From contig NZ_QHLI01000001.1 in the NCBI RefSeq assembly GCF_006864425.1, positions 47,325 to 111,324 on the forward strand: 64,000 bases of DNA, read 5' to 3'. Shown here in pieces: positions 28,949 through 38,450 of the stretch. The position numbers and the translations under genes are program-made. The DNA comes from Campylobacter troglodytis. Lineage in GTDB: Bacteria > Campylobacterota > Campylobacteria > Campylobacterales > Campylobacteraceae. The notes under the pieces are model-generated. The model ran no database searches and was not told the DNA's origin. It was given only the letters and a program-made list of their open reading frames with translations. Every line of letters begins with the position of its first letter. Position 1 is the stretch's first letter.

Positions 28949-29432
28949 GGCGATTAATGCCTTTGCTTTGCTGATAGATCAAAGCCTTTTAAAAAAGGTT
29001 TTTGTAAAGACAAGGTTTTTTTAAATTTCAAAGGCTCAATGAAACTTAAACCAAAGGGTTTTTAAAATTACGCCTATGAAAAACAAATATCCGCTCCTAA
29101 ATTTCGCCAAATCTAAGGGAAATTTTGAGATATTTTTTTGTTTCGTTACACTCGCAACTGCGTAGTAAAAGTGGCTCACAAAGTGCGAGGTAAGCGTGGA
29201 TGTGGGGCTAACAAAAAAACACTTGTGCTTGTACTTTGTGCTACGCGTCTTGTAACTGCGTAGCAGAAGTGGCCTTGCGAAGTTTTATCTTGCCAAATTT
29301 ATGGACATTAAAAGAGAAAATTTTTATTATTCACTTAAAGGAAACAAAATTAAGACGAAAAATTTAAGACAAAATGTTTATTAAAATTTATTAAAATTGA
29401 TAAGATAAAATCTTGTTAAGTTTAATTAAGTC
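28949..29432 (+). mobile_element. Internally deleted IS1595-type remnant (group B, nested in group A end)
   Basis: It starts with a group-A-like end GGCGATTAATGC (28949), then a group-B end GGCTCAATGAAACTTAAACC at 29033 and a transposase start ATGAAAAACAAATAT at 29076. Part of the KRG-rich catalytic region is present near 29180-29225. The 3' end carries GAAACAAAATTAAGACG and the complementary group-B repeat ending at 29432. Most of the core is deleted. Two hairpin insertions lie at about 29133-29171 and 29230-29270. Confidence 0.75.
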
Positions 29433-29642
29433 TAAATTTAAAATGCTTTTTTAAAACCACTTAAAATTCAAGCTTTTTTAAATTCAAGCCCTCTTTGTAG
29501 TTTTAATAATGCTCTTAATTTTGTTTCAAATTTTAAGATAGTTTGGGGCTTATTTTAGCTAAATTTTTGATTTAAATTTGCAAATATAAGATTTAACAAA
29601 GTTTAAATATTATATAATTAAGGCAAAAATTAAGGGAATTTT

Positions 29643-30617
29643 ATGCTTACTATATACAAAAAAGCAGACAACGGTCTTGTTCAAAAGATAGTTTTTGATA
29701 TAGAGGATAATGAGGAATTACCAAAGAAAATTTTATGGGTTGATCTTTTGCATCCCACTCTTAGTGAGATAAATTATATAGCTAAGTATTATAATCTTGA
29801 CATACCCGATTTAGAGGAAAGAGAGGAGATAGAGCTTAGTGCTAGGTATTGGGAGGATAGCACCACAGTTACTATTAATACTCACTTTTTGGTTCGTACA
29901 GAAAGAAACGGCTCTGTTGAGCTTGACAACGAAACCATCACCTTTATGACAGCAAAGCAGACCTTATTTACCCTTCGTTATAATGATTTTACCACCTTTA
30001 CAGAACTTCAAGCAAGAATTCTAGCAAGTCCTAAGAATTTCGAGGATGGCTTTGACATCATAGATAAAATTTTTGAGGTTAGGGTGGAAAAGGATGCTGA
30101 TATTTTAGAGTGGATAGATAGACAGGCTAGAAAGCTTCGCATAGAGGTTTTGGAAGAAAATAAAAGAGAATTTGTTTATGATAAGATGCTTAGATCTATT
30201 TCAAGCTTGCAAGAGCTTAACACCAGGGTGAGGGATTCTTTGTTTGACAAAAGAAGGGCTATGACTTGCTTGCTAAAAAGCGACAAGGTGGATAAGCAAA
30301 CAAAGCAAAATATCACCATAGTTTTAAAGGACTTAAACTCTTTGGTTGAATTTAATGTCTCTCAGCTTAATATACTAGATAATATCCAAACCATACTAGC
30401 AGGTCAGCTTAATATAGAGCAAAACAAGACCATAAAGCTCTTTACAGTAGCGACTATGGCTATGATGCCTCCTACTTTAATAGGCACTGTTTATGGGATG
30501 AATTTTGAGTTTATGCCAGAACTTCAATGGGAGTATAGCTACCCTGTCGTGCTTGTGGCTATGGTGATTTCTATCATAATACCTGTGATTTTTTTCAAAA
30601 AGAAGGGCTGGTTGTAG
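29643..30617 (+). CDS. corA: Magnesium/cobalt transporter CorA
   Basis: A homopentameric inner-membrane channel for Mg2+ (also Co2+ and Ni2+). The 324-aa protein has a long acidic, helical cytosolic domain (residues 1-260). Two C-terminal membrane helices follow: about 264-284 ending in the signature [10 protein letters not shown], and 298-318 ([17 protein letters not shown]), with basic KKKGWL at the end. The GMN motif forms the selectivity filter. It is monocistronic, with TATAAT at 29613-29618 and AAGGGA before the ATG. Confidence 0.95.
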   Translation: MLTIYKKADNGLVQKIVFDIEDNEELPKKILWVDLLHPTLSEINYIAKYYNLDIPDLEEREEIELSARYWEDSTTVTINTHFLVRTERNGSVELDNETITFMTAKQTLFTLRYNDFTTFTELQARILASPKNFEDGFDIIDKIFEVRVEKDADILEWIDRQARKLRIEVLEENKREFVYDKMLRSISSLQELNTRVRDSLFDKRRAMTCLLKSDKVDKQTKQNITIVLKDLNSLVEFNVSQLNILDNIQTILAGQLNIEQNKTIKLFTVATMAMMPPTLIGTVYGMNFEFMPELQWEYSYPVVLVAMVISIIIPVIFFKKKGWL

Positions 30618-30908
30618 GCTCAAAAGCTTACACAATTAATCACAAAGGCTTTTTTAATATATCAAAGCTTATAAATTCAAGCCCTTGTGAATTTTAGTTA
30701 AAAATTTAGCATTTTTGTAAGGATGATAAATCTTGTCTAGCTTTTAATGAGAGTTTTTACTAAAAAACTTTCCTTCACAAATACACTTTGCCACATAACT
30801 TTGCTTCACAAAGAAACTACATTTTTTAAAGAAATTTTTGTTTGTATAAAGTAGCTACGATTTATCAAAGAAGGTGTGTTTTATAAATAAGCTTTTTTAA
30901 ATAAAATT

Positions 30909-31780
30909 TGCTCAAGATGCTTGAATAGGACTTTCCCTTATCAATTTCAATAAAATTTGATGAGAATTTTGTCTTAAAATTTTCGTCTTAATTTTGTTTC
31001 TTTTAAGTGAAGGACAAAATTTTTTCTTTTAGCCATTAAATTTAGCAAGTCTAAATTTTGCAAAGCCCCTTCTACTACGCAGTTACAAGACGAATAGCAC
31101 GAAGTAAAAAATTCACAATTCCGTTTATGTGGCTTCGTCTGTTTGCAAACTCATTTGCACCATGTTTTACCCTATAATGTGCCTTTGCTCCTTCTCGCAA
31201 AATTGCAAGACAAAACGAAGCAAAAAATCAACCAAGCCATAGTAGGCTTTGAAGCTTTCCTAAAATTGTGGTGTTTGAGGCATAATCAAAGTCCCTAATC
31301 GGTAATAGTTCTTTTGCAGAGCAAGTGTTTGAGCGTATAAACTCGTGCGATTGCGTTTTAGCATACCTTCTCGCAGAGTTACAAGACGAGTAGCACGAAG
31401 TAAAAACACAGACATTTTCAGCCCCACATCCACTCTTGCCACGCACACGCCTTGCTTCTTCTGCTTACAGTTGCGAGTGTAACGAAGCAAAAAATAACTC
31501 TCATCAACTTCAACCACTCATTTTAGAAAGCTTCTCGCATTCTTTGGCTATGAAAAACTTGTTGCACAATTGCATTCACGCAAGCACGAGAAATTTTGCA
31601 AAGTAGAGCGATTTTTTTCGCCTCTAAATCAAGGCTTCTTGCAAAATTGCAAGACGAGTAACACGAAGTAAAAAATACTTCAAAATTCTTTAAATTTTTT
31701 CTTAGAAATTCGGAAATGAATCATATATTTGTTTTTCATCTAATTTTCCATATTTTAAAATGATCTTGTATCAAATGAAA
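30909..31780 (-). mobile_element. Degenerate IS1595-type remnant with five hairpin insertions
   Basis: On the minus strand this starts near 31745 with MKNK-like coding and passes VEVDESYF (31500-31520), GKSGCGAE and TCSAKELLPI, ending with GAAACAAAATTAAGACG-type sequence and a group-B terminal repeat at 30909. Hairpin insertions lie at about 31067-31111, 31189-31227, 31368-31408, 31455-31494 and 31633-31675. Those after ESYF and SVF are 12 sense codons long and keep the reading frame open. Confidence 0.8.
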
Positions 31781-31892
31781 ATATTTTGAGCCTAAAAATT
31801 TGCTAGAAAACTTGACAAAAGCAATCTTAGTTAAAAAAGCACTAGTTTAAAATATTACTATGCTTTGATAAAATTAAATAAAAGGAGAAAAG

Positions 31893-32147
31893 ATGTCAAA
31901 GGAAAAGATTATTAACAACTTAAACGAGCTTTTTAAGGCAAGGGCTGAATTTTATGCCTTTTTTGATGCAAAAATTCCAAAGATAGCAAAAACTGAGGTC
32001 TTTGATTTTAAAAAGGCAAAGGAGGGCAATGTGGAGGAGTTTTATAAGTATTTTTACAAGTATGATTATGCTATAAGAAAGCTCTTGCCAAGCATTTACA
32101 AGGCTTATGAGATAGATAGCGACAAGGACTTGTCAAAGGATTTTTAA
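31893..32147 (+). CDS. Small conserved-looking hypothetical protein, 84 aa
   Basis: A soluble, charged, helical protein with a good ribosome-binding site (AAAAGGAG, 11 nt before the ATG). It is aromatic-rich for its size (FYAFFDAK, EEFYKYFYKYDYAIRKLL). It lies alone between two IS remnants. No domain, membrane segment or signal is recognised. Coding bias (AAG/GAG rich with sensible third positions) favours a real gene. Its stop directly abuts the start of the next IS remnant, so the original C-terminus might have been longer. Confidence 0.6.
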   Translation: MSKEKIINNLNELFKARAEFYAFFDAKIPKIAKTEVFDFKKAKEGNVEEFYKYFYKYDYAIRKLLPSIYKAYEIDSDKDLSKDF

Positions 32148-32149
32148 GA

Positions 32150-33074
32150 TTTGCTAAGTTAAACTGACGCCAAAGGGTTTTTAGATTGATGTCTATGAAA
32201 AACAAGGCTTTGTTTTTTGAATTTTAAAGATACAATTTAAGGAATTCTAAGATATTTTTTGGCTCGTGTGGCTGTTTCTTTATAATAAGCCTTGATGTAG
32301 GGGGGGGGAAAAATCCTCCAAGCTTGTTAAATAACCCTTGATGATGTAAATATAATTTTGCATAAAATTCGCATTTTAATTACAAAAGAAAAATTAGCAA
32401 AACGAAGTTGTCTTTAGAAAACAAGCAAGGTTTTTTTAGAAAATGAGTTGTGAGATTGAAGTTTATGAGACTTACTTTTTGCTTCCTTGTACTCTAAACT
32501 GTGAACACAAGGACAAAACGTGTGTGTGGAAAGCGTGGATGTGGGGCTGAAATATTTGTGTTTTTGCTTCGTTACTTATCTTGTCCTTTTGCTAGAAGGG
32601 ATGATAAGACACTAGACTATCCTTTGTTCTCAAATAGTTAAATACTGCTTAAACAAAGAATTGCTACATATCATAAGAAACTTTCATAGCTTAATTAATG
32701 CGAGATTTACAGCGACAATCTCAAAGCCTACGATGGCTTGGTTGATTTTTTGCTTCGTTTTACTCGCAACTGTAAACACCAGAAGCAAAGGTTCATTAGC
32801 TAGTAAAGTACATCGAAAATGAAGCTGATAAATGGATGAAATCAGATCAACGAAATTGTGAATTTTTTACTTCGTACTACATGTCTTGTAAATGCAAACA
32901 GAAGGATCTTTGCAAAGGCTAGCTTAGATAAATTTCACGGCAAGGGAATTTTTTATCTGTATTTGAAAGAAGTTGAATTTAGATCTAAGATCAAGCTTAA
33001 GAATGAAAATTTGTATAAATTTTGTTAAAATGGCTCAGAAAAATCCTAGGCCATTTTAGCTAAAAGTATCAATC
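32150..33074 (+). mobile_element. Degenerate hybrid IS1595-type remnant abutting hydD
   Basis: The left end and N-terminal coding region (ATGAAAAACAAGG near 32194) are group B. The C-terminal part (AATGAAAATTTGTATAAA) and right end AGCTAAAAGTATCAATC (33058-33074) are group A. The right end lies 2 bp from the hydD stop codon. Hairpin insertions occur near 32485-32515, 32565-32600, 32745-32785 and 32862-32905. A G9 tract is at 32300-32308. The frame is broken throughout. Confidence 0.75.
32300..32308. repeat. G9 homopolymer in an IS remnant
   Basis: Nine G in a row within the transposase remnant. Tracts of this length are the usual slippage sites of Campylobacter contingency genes, but no intact ORF spans it. 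Confidence 0.75.
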
Positions 33075-33076
33075 AT

Positions 33077-33610
33077 TTATGACTTATATGAATTTAGGGC
33101 AAGTTCTTGTAGGCTTAAATTTGCAATTTTTTTATACTCAAAGCCCTCTTTTGAAAGGTATTCAAGCAAGGTTTTTTCCATAATCTTTGAGGCTTTTAGA
33201 GCCTCCTTTGAAAGCTCAAAGCTCATAGGTTCTATCCTTTTTGGGATAAAGCCTAAAATTTGAGTTTTAGGCAAATCTCCGCTTAATTCTATAAACTGCA
33301 AGGTTTGAAGCATTTCCACCTCGTGAGCGCTACCACTCCAAGATATTTGCTGGGGCATAGCCTCGTAGGGAAAGAAGAATACATCTCCTATCTTAGCATC
33401 ATCTGCTTCTAAACAGTCTAGTATTATGAGCTTGTCGTATTGTACTATGATGTAGCTTAGTTGTAAGCCAAGTGTGCCTCCGTCTATGAAGTCAAGCGTG
33501 TGAGTTGGGTGGGTAAAATGATAATTTGTTTGTATGAATTTGCAAAGATGAACGCCCATTCCTTCATCGGCAAACATTATATTTCCTATGCCAAGAACGA
33601 GAATTTTCAT
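33077..33610 (-). CDS. hydD: NiFe-hydrogenase maturation protease
   Basis: HydD/HyaD-type endopeptidase that trims the C-terminus of the large subunit after nickel insertion. The 177-aa protein has VLGIGNIMFADEGMGVHL (residues 4-21, with the metal-binding Glu/Asp), IDGGTLGLQLSYII near 43 and LDCLEADDAKIGDV near 74, plus SAHEVEM near 96 (His ligand). It is in the same direction as hydABC but 425 bp beyond hydC, whose end is marked by a hairpin. It may therefore have its own promoter. The neighbouring IS ends right at its stop codon without cutting the gene. Confidence 0.92.
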   Translation of the reverse strand: MKILVLGIGNIMFADEGMGVHLCKFIQTNYHFTHPTHTLDFIDGGTLGLQLSYIIVQYDKLIILDCLEADDAKIGDVFFFPYEAMPQQISWSGSAHEVEMLQTLQFIELSGDLPKTQILGFIPKRIEPMSFELSKEALKASKIMEKTLLEYLSKEGFEYKKIANLSLQELALNSYKS

Positions 33611-34003
33611 TTTTTGCCTTTGTTAAGTGTTAAATTTAGGTATTTTATTTTTATTTTGCCTTTTATCAAAAGAGCCTTTAAGCCTTTGTAAAAGCTTGAT
33701 TTAAATTTAAAAAATTTGCTAAATACTTTTTATTAAAACGGTAATTTTTAGTAGAATTAAAATGTCTTCTTGTTTAGCTCTGTTTTTTAAAAGTCTTTTT
33801 TGACAAGGCGTTAAATTTGCCACAAAAGACTGTCATTTTTAGTCTTTTGCAAAATGCAAACAAACACTTGCAAAACTAAGAACATTGAATTTTTCATTCT
33901 CATAAAAGAAACTCTTGCAAGATATAGCTTGTGAATTTAAGAGCCTTACAAAAATGATAAAATTTTAATCACCTTGCAAAATTGAAACTTAAAATTCAAA
34001 GCC
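33611..34003. other. Gene-free gap between hydC and hydD
   Basis: AT-rich, no ORF. It may hold the hydD promoter. A hairpin directly beyond hydC at 34004-34022 separates the two. Confidence 0.5.
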
Positions 34004-34022
34004 TAGCCCCTTAAAGGGGCTA
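34004..34022 (-). terminator. Hairpin after hydC
   Basis: TAGCCCCTTAAAGGGGCTA, an almost perfect 19-nt palindrome, lies 14 nt past the hydC stop. The T run beyond it is weak, so it could act as terminator, attenuator or mRNA-stabilising stem. Confidence 0.5.
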
Positions 34023-34035
34023 AAAGCGTAAATGC

Positions 34036-34725
34036 CTACTCTCTTTCGTATTTATAGCCACTAACTATAGCATCAAGGGTGCCGTCCTTGCCCTTAATGG
34101 CATTGAAAAACGCCATATACACATGCACACACACAAAGATGATCACAACCCACATTAAAATTCTATGCCAAACCCGAACACTAGAAAGCCCTCCAAACAT
34201 AGCCTCTATGGGTCTTAATATAGGATAAAGTAGCCCACCTATGCCTTCGTGATAAACATGCACATACAAGATAAGCCCTGTAAGTATGATACCAGCTATG
34301 ACAATATAAAACATTATATAGCTTGAAAGCTGCAAGGGATTATACACACCTCTGATTTTTGGGTGTTTGCCTATGAAGAGATAAAACTTAATTATATCTA
34401 TCCAAAGCTTAAAATCCACAAGATTTTTAAAGCTAGCAAGTTCGTTTCTGCTAACCCTATCTGTAAAAAAGAGATAGCTTTTAAAGATTATGCAAGCCAT
34501 CAGTAAAAAGCCAGCCACCTCGTGCACAAAGCGGTATTTTGCTTGCATAAAATTCACAGGCTGACCTGTGTTAGCACTTGGGGCTTGAAAGACATAGGAT
34601 AGATAAAAGCCTGTTCCTACAAGCACCACTATACTAGCAGCTCTAAGCCAATGTGTAAGCCTAGTTCCTATGCTAAACTCATATACCGCCTTGCGTCCGT
34701 CTTTGTCTAAAACAACATTTTGCAT
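34036..34725 (-). CDS. hydC: Hydrogenase b-type cytochrome subunit
   Basis: Di-haem membrane subunit that anchors the hydrogenase and passes electrons to menaquinone. The 229-aa protein has four membrane helices: about residues 28-48, 72-92, 135-155 and 185-208. Candidate haem His lie in TRLTHWLRAASI near 23, FVHEVAGFLLM near 67 and WHRILMWVVIIFVCVHVYMAFF near 185-205. It follows hydB by 10 bp. Together with HydA and HydB this makes the uptake hydrogenase that lets Campylobacter respire H2. Confidence 0.94.
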   Translation of the reverse strand: MQNVVLDKDGRKAVYEFSIGTRLTHWLRAASIVVLVGTGFYLSYVFQAPSANTGQPVNFMQAKYRFVHEVAGFLLMACIIFKSYLFFTDRVSRNELASFKNLVDFKLWIDIIKFYLFIGKHPKIRGVYNPLQLSSYIMFYIVIAGIILTGLILYVHVYHEGIGGLLYPILRPIEAMFGGLSSVRVWHRILMWVVIIFVCVHVYMAFFNAIKGKDGTLDAIVSGYKYERE

Positions 34726-34735
34726 AGCCTATCCT

Positions 34736-36442
34736 TTACACATTTACTTTGTATTCGCCTAGCTTGTTGCCCTTGGTGTCCATAACATGCACAGCACAAG
34801 CTATGCAAGGATCATAAGAGTGAATTTTTCTTATGATCTCAAGGGGCTGTCTTACATCTGCTATTTTAAGCCCTATTATGCACTCTTCATAGCTTCCACC
34901 CTTGCCGTTTGCATCCTTTGGAGAGGCATTCCAGGTGCTAGGCACAACAGCTTGCCAGTTTTGCACGACCCCGTCTTTAATCCTACACCAGTGACTAAGC
35001 ATACCACGAGGCACATGTCCTATGTAGCGACCCTTGTATTCTTTCTTTGGATCTATGACATAAGGAGCGCAGGTGCTTTCATCTACCTTGATATTTTCTA
35101 CAAGATTATTAAAGGCTATGAAGATATTATCTGTTATAACCTTAGCCTCTATGCACCTAGTAGCAGTTCGTCCAAGTGTGCTAAGCACCACAGGCAAGGG
35201 AAGCCCTGTTTCTTTTAGAAACTGATCTACAACCTTAACCACATATTGATTTCCCTTGGCATAATTTACTACCATATTTGACAAAGGACCCACCTGTGCT
35301 GGCTCTCCGTCATATCTAGGAGCCTTGATCCAGCTGTATTTACCCTGGGTATCAAAGACCTTTGTGTGAATTTTATTGCCCTTAGGTCCTATGGTTTCCT
35401 CATCCTTAAAGCCTGTATAATTTGGTACAGTTTCTCCATCATAAGGATGCAAGGGACCGTCGTGTTTATACCAAGAATGAGTGGCTTGTTCTGTGATCTT
35501 ATCATCTTCTACCTCATAAACCTTGCTTAGATCTCCATTTTTTATGTAGCCACTTTGAAAGAGCCAGTCATTTGGACCAAGTTGCATCTCTTCATAGGTA
35601 AGAAGATTTGGCACACCTACATCATTAATCACACTTGCTTCTGTGGCATAAGCCCTACCAGCCATAATAAGATCAGCATAATAACCCCTATCTACAAATT
35701 CAGCAACCTCTTTCATCTTCTCAGCAAATTCACCCATCCTAGCAGGAGAAAGCAGATCCATAACACAGGTAACCCCTCCAACTGTGAGGCTTTGAGGGTG
35801 AGGGTTTTTGGCTCCAAAGATGGCCTGAGCCTGGGCTACTATTCTTTGTACCCTTAGGCATTCTAGGTAGTGAGAAAGGGCTATGAGGTTTTGTTCTGGG
35901 GTAAAATGATAGGTAGGATGTCCGTAGTAGCCATTTGCAAAGGGTCCTAAATTTCCCTTATCTACAAAGGCTTTTACCCTTTTTTGCACCTCTAAGAGCT
36001 TATCTGCACCTGTGCAAATTGGATTTGGGGTGTAATTAAAGGCATCATCGCTTGCCTTTTTTACATCAGCACTTAAAGCACTTACTATATCCACCCAGTC
36101 AAGGGCGTGAAGTTGATAAAAATGCACTATGTGATCGTGTAGCAACAAGGCTGCATTCATAAGGGTTCTTGTTAAAACAGCATTAAGAGGAGGGGTGATG
36201 CCTAGGGCATTTTCCACTGCAACTATGCCTGCTTTGTAGTGTGAATAAGTACAAACCCCGCAAATTCTTTGAGTCATAAAGGGCACATCTCTTGGATCTC
36301 GTCCTCTTGCTATGGTTTCTATACCTCTCCACAAGGTAGATCCTGTGTAGGCTTCCTTGACTACATTATTATCATCAATTACAACCTCAACCCTCAAATG
36401 CCCCTCTATTCTAGTAATAGGATCAACTACTATCTTTTCCAT
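34736..36442 (-). CDS. hydB: NiFe-hydrogenase large subunit
   Basis: Carries the Ni-Fe active site. The 568-aa protein has the N-terminal L1 motif RICGVCTYSH near residue 58 (two Cys ligands) and the C-terminal L2 motif DPCIACAVHV near 544-553 (the other two Cys). The 16 residues after the His are presumably removed by HydD. The N-terminal VDPITRIEGHLRVEV is typical of group 1 membrane-bound enzymes. It begins 4 bp after the hydA stop and is followed closely by hydC. Confidence 0.97.
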   Translation of the reverse strand: MEKIVVDPITRIEGHLRVEVVIDDNNVVKEAYTGSTLWRGIETIARGRDPRDVPFMTQRICGVCTYSHYKAGIVAVENALGITPPLNAVLTRTLMNAALLLHDHIVHFYQLHALDWVDIVSALSADVKKASDDAFNYTPNPICTGADKLLEVQKRVKAFVDKGNLGPFANGYYGHPTYHFTPEQNLIALSHYLECLRVQRIVAQAQAIFGAKNPHPQSLTVGGVTCVMDLLSPARMGEFAEKMKEVAEFVDRGYYADLIMAGRAYATEASVINDVGVPNLLTYEEMQLGPNDWLFQSGYIKNGDLSKVYEVEDDKITEQATHSWYKHDGPLHPYDGETVPNYTGFKDEETIGPKGNKIHTKVFDTQGKYSWIKAPRYDGEPAQVGPLSNMVVNYAKGNQYVVKVVDQFLKETGLPLPVVLSTLGRTATRCIEAKVITDNIFIAFNNLVENIKVDESTCAPYVIDPKKEYKGRYIGHVPRGMLSHWCRIKDGVVQNWQAVVPSTWNASPKDANGKGGSYEECIIGLKIADVRQPLEIIRKIHSYDPCIACAVHVMDTKGNKLGEYKVNV

Positions 36443-36445
36443 ACT

Positions 36446-37588
36446 TTACTCCTCATTCTTCTTAGCAGCTGCTATGGCAGCGTGTGCGGCTATGGCTACA
36501 CCTGTTAGACAAAGCACTCCTATTCCGATCTTATCGGCTGTTGCATCTGCACCTGAGCCAAAGACCGTGTCAAATCTATGCACAGCCATTACCTCCTCAA
36601 AGGGCTGCATGGTATCCCAGAAATTTGGCTCAGAGCAACCTATACAGCCGTGTCCTGCTTGGATAGGCCAACTTGTATGAGAATTAAATCTCTCTCTAGA
36701 ACAGTTATTAAAGGTATAAGGTCCCTTGCAACCAACCTTATACAAGCAGTAGCCATTCTTTGCACCCTCATCTCCAAACCTTTCTACAAACTCACCAGCA
36801 TCAAAATGCCCTCTTCTTTCGCATAGATCGTGAATTCTCAAACCATAAGCCCATTTTGGACGGTTATAAACATCCAAAGAAGGAGGCTCTTTAAAGAGCA
36901 AAAACTGCAAGACATTGCCTACTATGTTCTTTTCGCTAGGAGGACAGCCTGGGACATTTATAACTGTTCTTTTTGTTACCTTGGTTAGAGGCTGGGCGTT
37001 GCTAGGATTTGGAGCGGCTGCTTGAATGCCTCCAAAGGCTGAACAAGTTCCTATTGCTAAGATAAACTTAGCGTTATCACAGGCTTCTTGGGCTATTTTA
37101 TATCCTGTTTTGCCGTGTCCTCCTATGGTTAGATAGCCCTCTGTGTCGCCCATAGGTATGCCACCTTCTACCATTAAGATATAATTGCCCTTGTGCTTTT
37201 GCATAGCGTGTTCTAGGTTTTCCTCAGCTTGCCAACCAGAGGCTACCATTACTGTTTCGTGATACTCAAGCGAGATATGATCAAAGATCAAGCTATCAAT
37301 GGTAGGAGTGTCGCTACGAAGCAAGCTCTCAGAACAGCCCGTACACTCAGCCATATGTAGCCATATAACAGGGGCTCTATCGGCAAGCTCAGCAGCCCTT
37401 GCCACCATAGGCACAAAGCTTGTTGGAAGTGCCATAAAGGCTGTCATAGTCCCAGCCCACTTCATAAAGTCCCTTCTTGAAAAACCAGCCTCGTCTAAGG
37501 CTTGCTTGATAGAACGTTTGGGATTTAAGGCAGGTAGCCTTTCTAGCTCATTTAAACGAGCTTCAAAGTCTTGTGCGTTTATAGTCAT
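36446..37588 (-). CDS. hydA: NiFe-hydrogenase small subunit with Tat signal
   Basis: Electron-transfer subunit with three iron-sulfur clusters. It is 380 aa. A twin-arginine signal SRRDFMKWAG is at residues 37-46, followed by a hydrophobic stretch and an AxA-like cleavage region (VARAAELA). Cluster Cys motifs include AECTGCSESLLR near 79-90, GTCSAFGGI near 175, VPGCPPSEKN near 213, and YCLYKVGCKGPYTFNNC with GHGCIGCSEPNFWD near 277-327. A C-terminal membrane helix (LCLTGVAIAAHAAIAAA) anchors it on the periplasmic face. A strong GGAGGTG site precedes the ATG. It is first in the hydABC operon. Confidence 0.97.
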   Translation of the reverse strand: MTINAQDFEARLNELERLPALNPKRSIKQALDEAGFSRRDFMKWAGTMTAFMALPTSFVPMVARAAELADRAPVIWLHMAECTGCSESLLRSDTPTIDSLIFDHISLEYHETVMVASGWQAEENLEHAMQKHKGNYILMVEGGIPMGDTEGYLTIGGHGKTGYKIAQEACDNAKFILAIGTCSAFGGIQAAAPNPSNAQPLTKVTKRTVINVPGCPPSEKNIVGNVLQFLLFKEPPSLDVYNRPKWAYGLRIHDLCERRGHFDAGEFVERFGDEGAKNGYCLYKVGCKGPYTFNNCSRERFNSHTSWPIQAGHGCIGCSEPNFWDTMQPFEEVMAVHRFDTVFGSGADATADKIGIGVLCLTGVAIAAHAAIAAAKKNEE

Positions 37589-38450
37589 TTTTCACCTCCG
37601 TGTAGTTTTGGCAATTTGTCTTACAAATTCCTTAAAAAAGTATGATATTATAGCTTTTATTAAATTTAGCTTAATTTTGATAATTTTATGCTTTAAAAGT
37701 AACAATAAAGTAGTATTAATTTAAGCTAAGACTTAAATTTTAGACAAAATATCTTAAATTTTTACTCAATTTCAGCTAATTTTAAGTATTAAAAATTAAC
37801 CTGACAAATTTTTGGCTAAGAATGCTATAAATTCAAGCTTTGAGCGAATTTAAATTCATTAAAGAGACAAAGAATGTCAAGTTAAATTTAAAATTCACTT
37901 AAAAGAACTTAAATTAAAGACAAACTTAAATGGCATTAATTTAAAATTCAAAGTTTAAATAAAGTGTTAATTTATCGCCCCCAAGCTTTGTGTCTATGGA
38001 GGGCTACTGAGTTTGCCACAGATGGAGGACTTATGAGCTGCTAGAGTTTGTCATTTTATTAAATAAACTTGCTTAAAGAAGCTAATTTTTTAGACAGCTT
38101 GCTCACTCTAAAACAGTTAAAGATTAACATTTTCTTAAAAAGCCTTGAATTTAAGGGTGGTTTACTGAAAGCTTAAATTTTTAAGATCTTTTCATTTAAG
38201 ATTATATGAAAAGCTTGAATTTACTAGCTATTTGGCTGAATTTTTTAATTAAGGCTTGAAATTCATAGTGCTTTTGCTGAATTTTCTTGTAAGAATTCAC
38301 AACTTTACTCAAATTCACTTAAAATTAAAGTGAAAATTCACATAATTTATTAAAAAATTCACGCTTTCATTAAAATCACACCTGAAAATCAATTATTAAA
38401 GATTTAAAATGATTTTTGCCTTATAATGGCGAAAATTCAAGGGAGGCAAA
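37589..38450. other. Gene-free stretch upstream of hydA
   Basis: Mostly AT-rich sequence with many AAATTCAC/GAATTT words. A short, more GC-balanced patch (about 37975-38060) can be read on the minus strand as SPPSVANSVALHRHKAWGR, a possible gene scrap. No intact ORF, tRNA or strong terminator was found. The hydA promoter must lie near 37600-37680. Confidence 0.5.

Noticed and set aside
31228..31517. Two overlapping minus-strand ORFs as real genes
   Set aside because: They are two frames of one broken transposase plus hairpin insertions.
36357..36680. Plus-strand ORFs opposite hydA and hydB
   Set aside because: They are antisense shadows of the well-supported hydrogenase genes.
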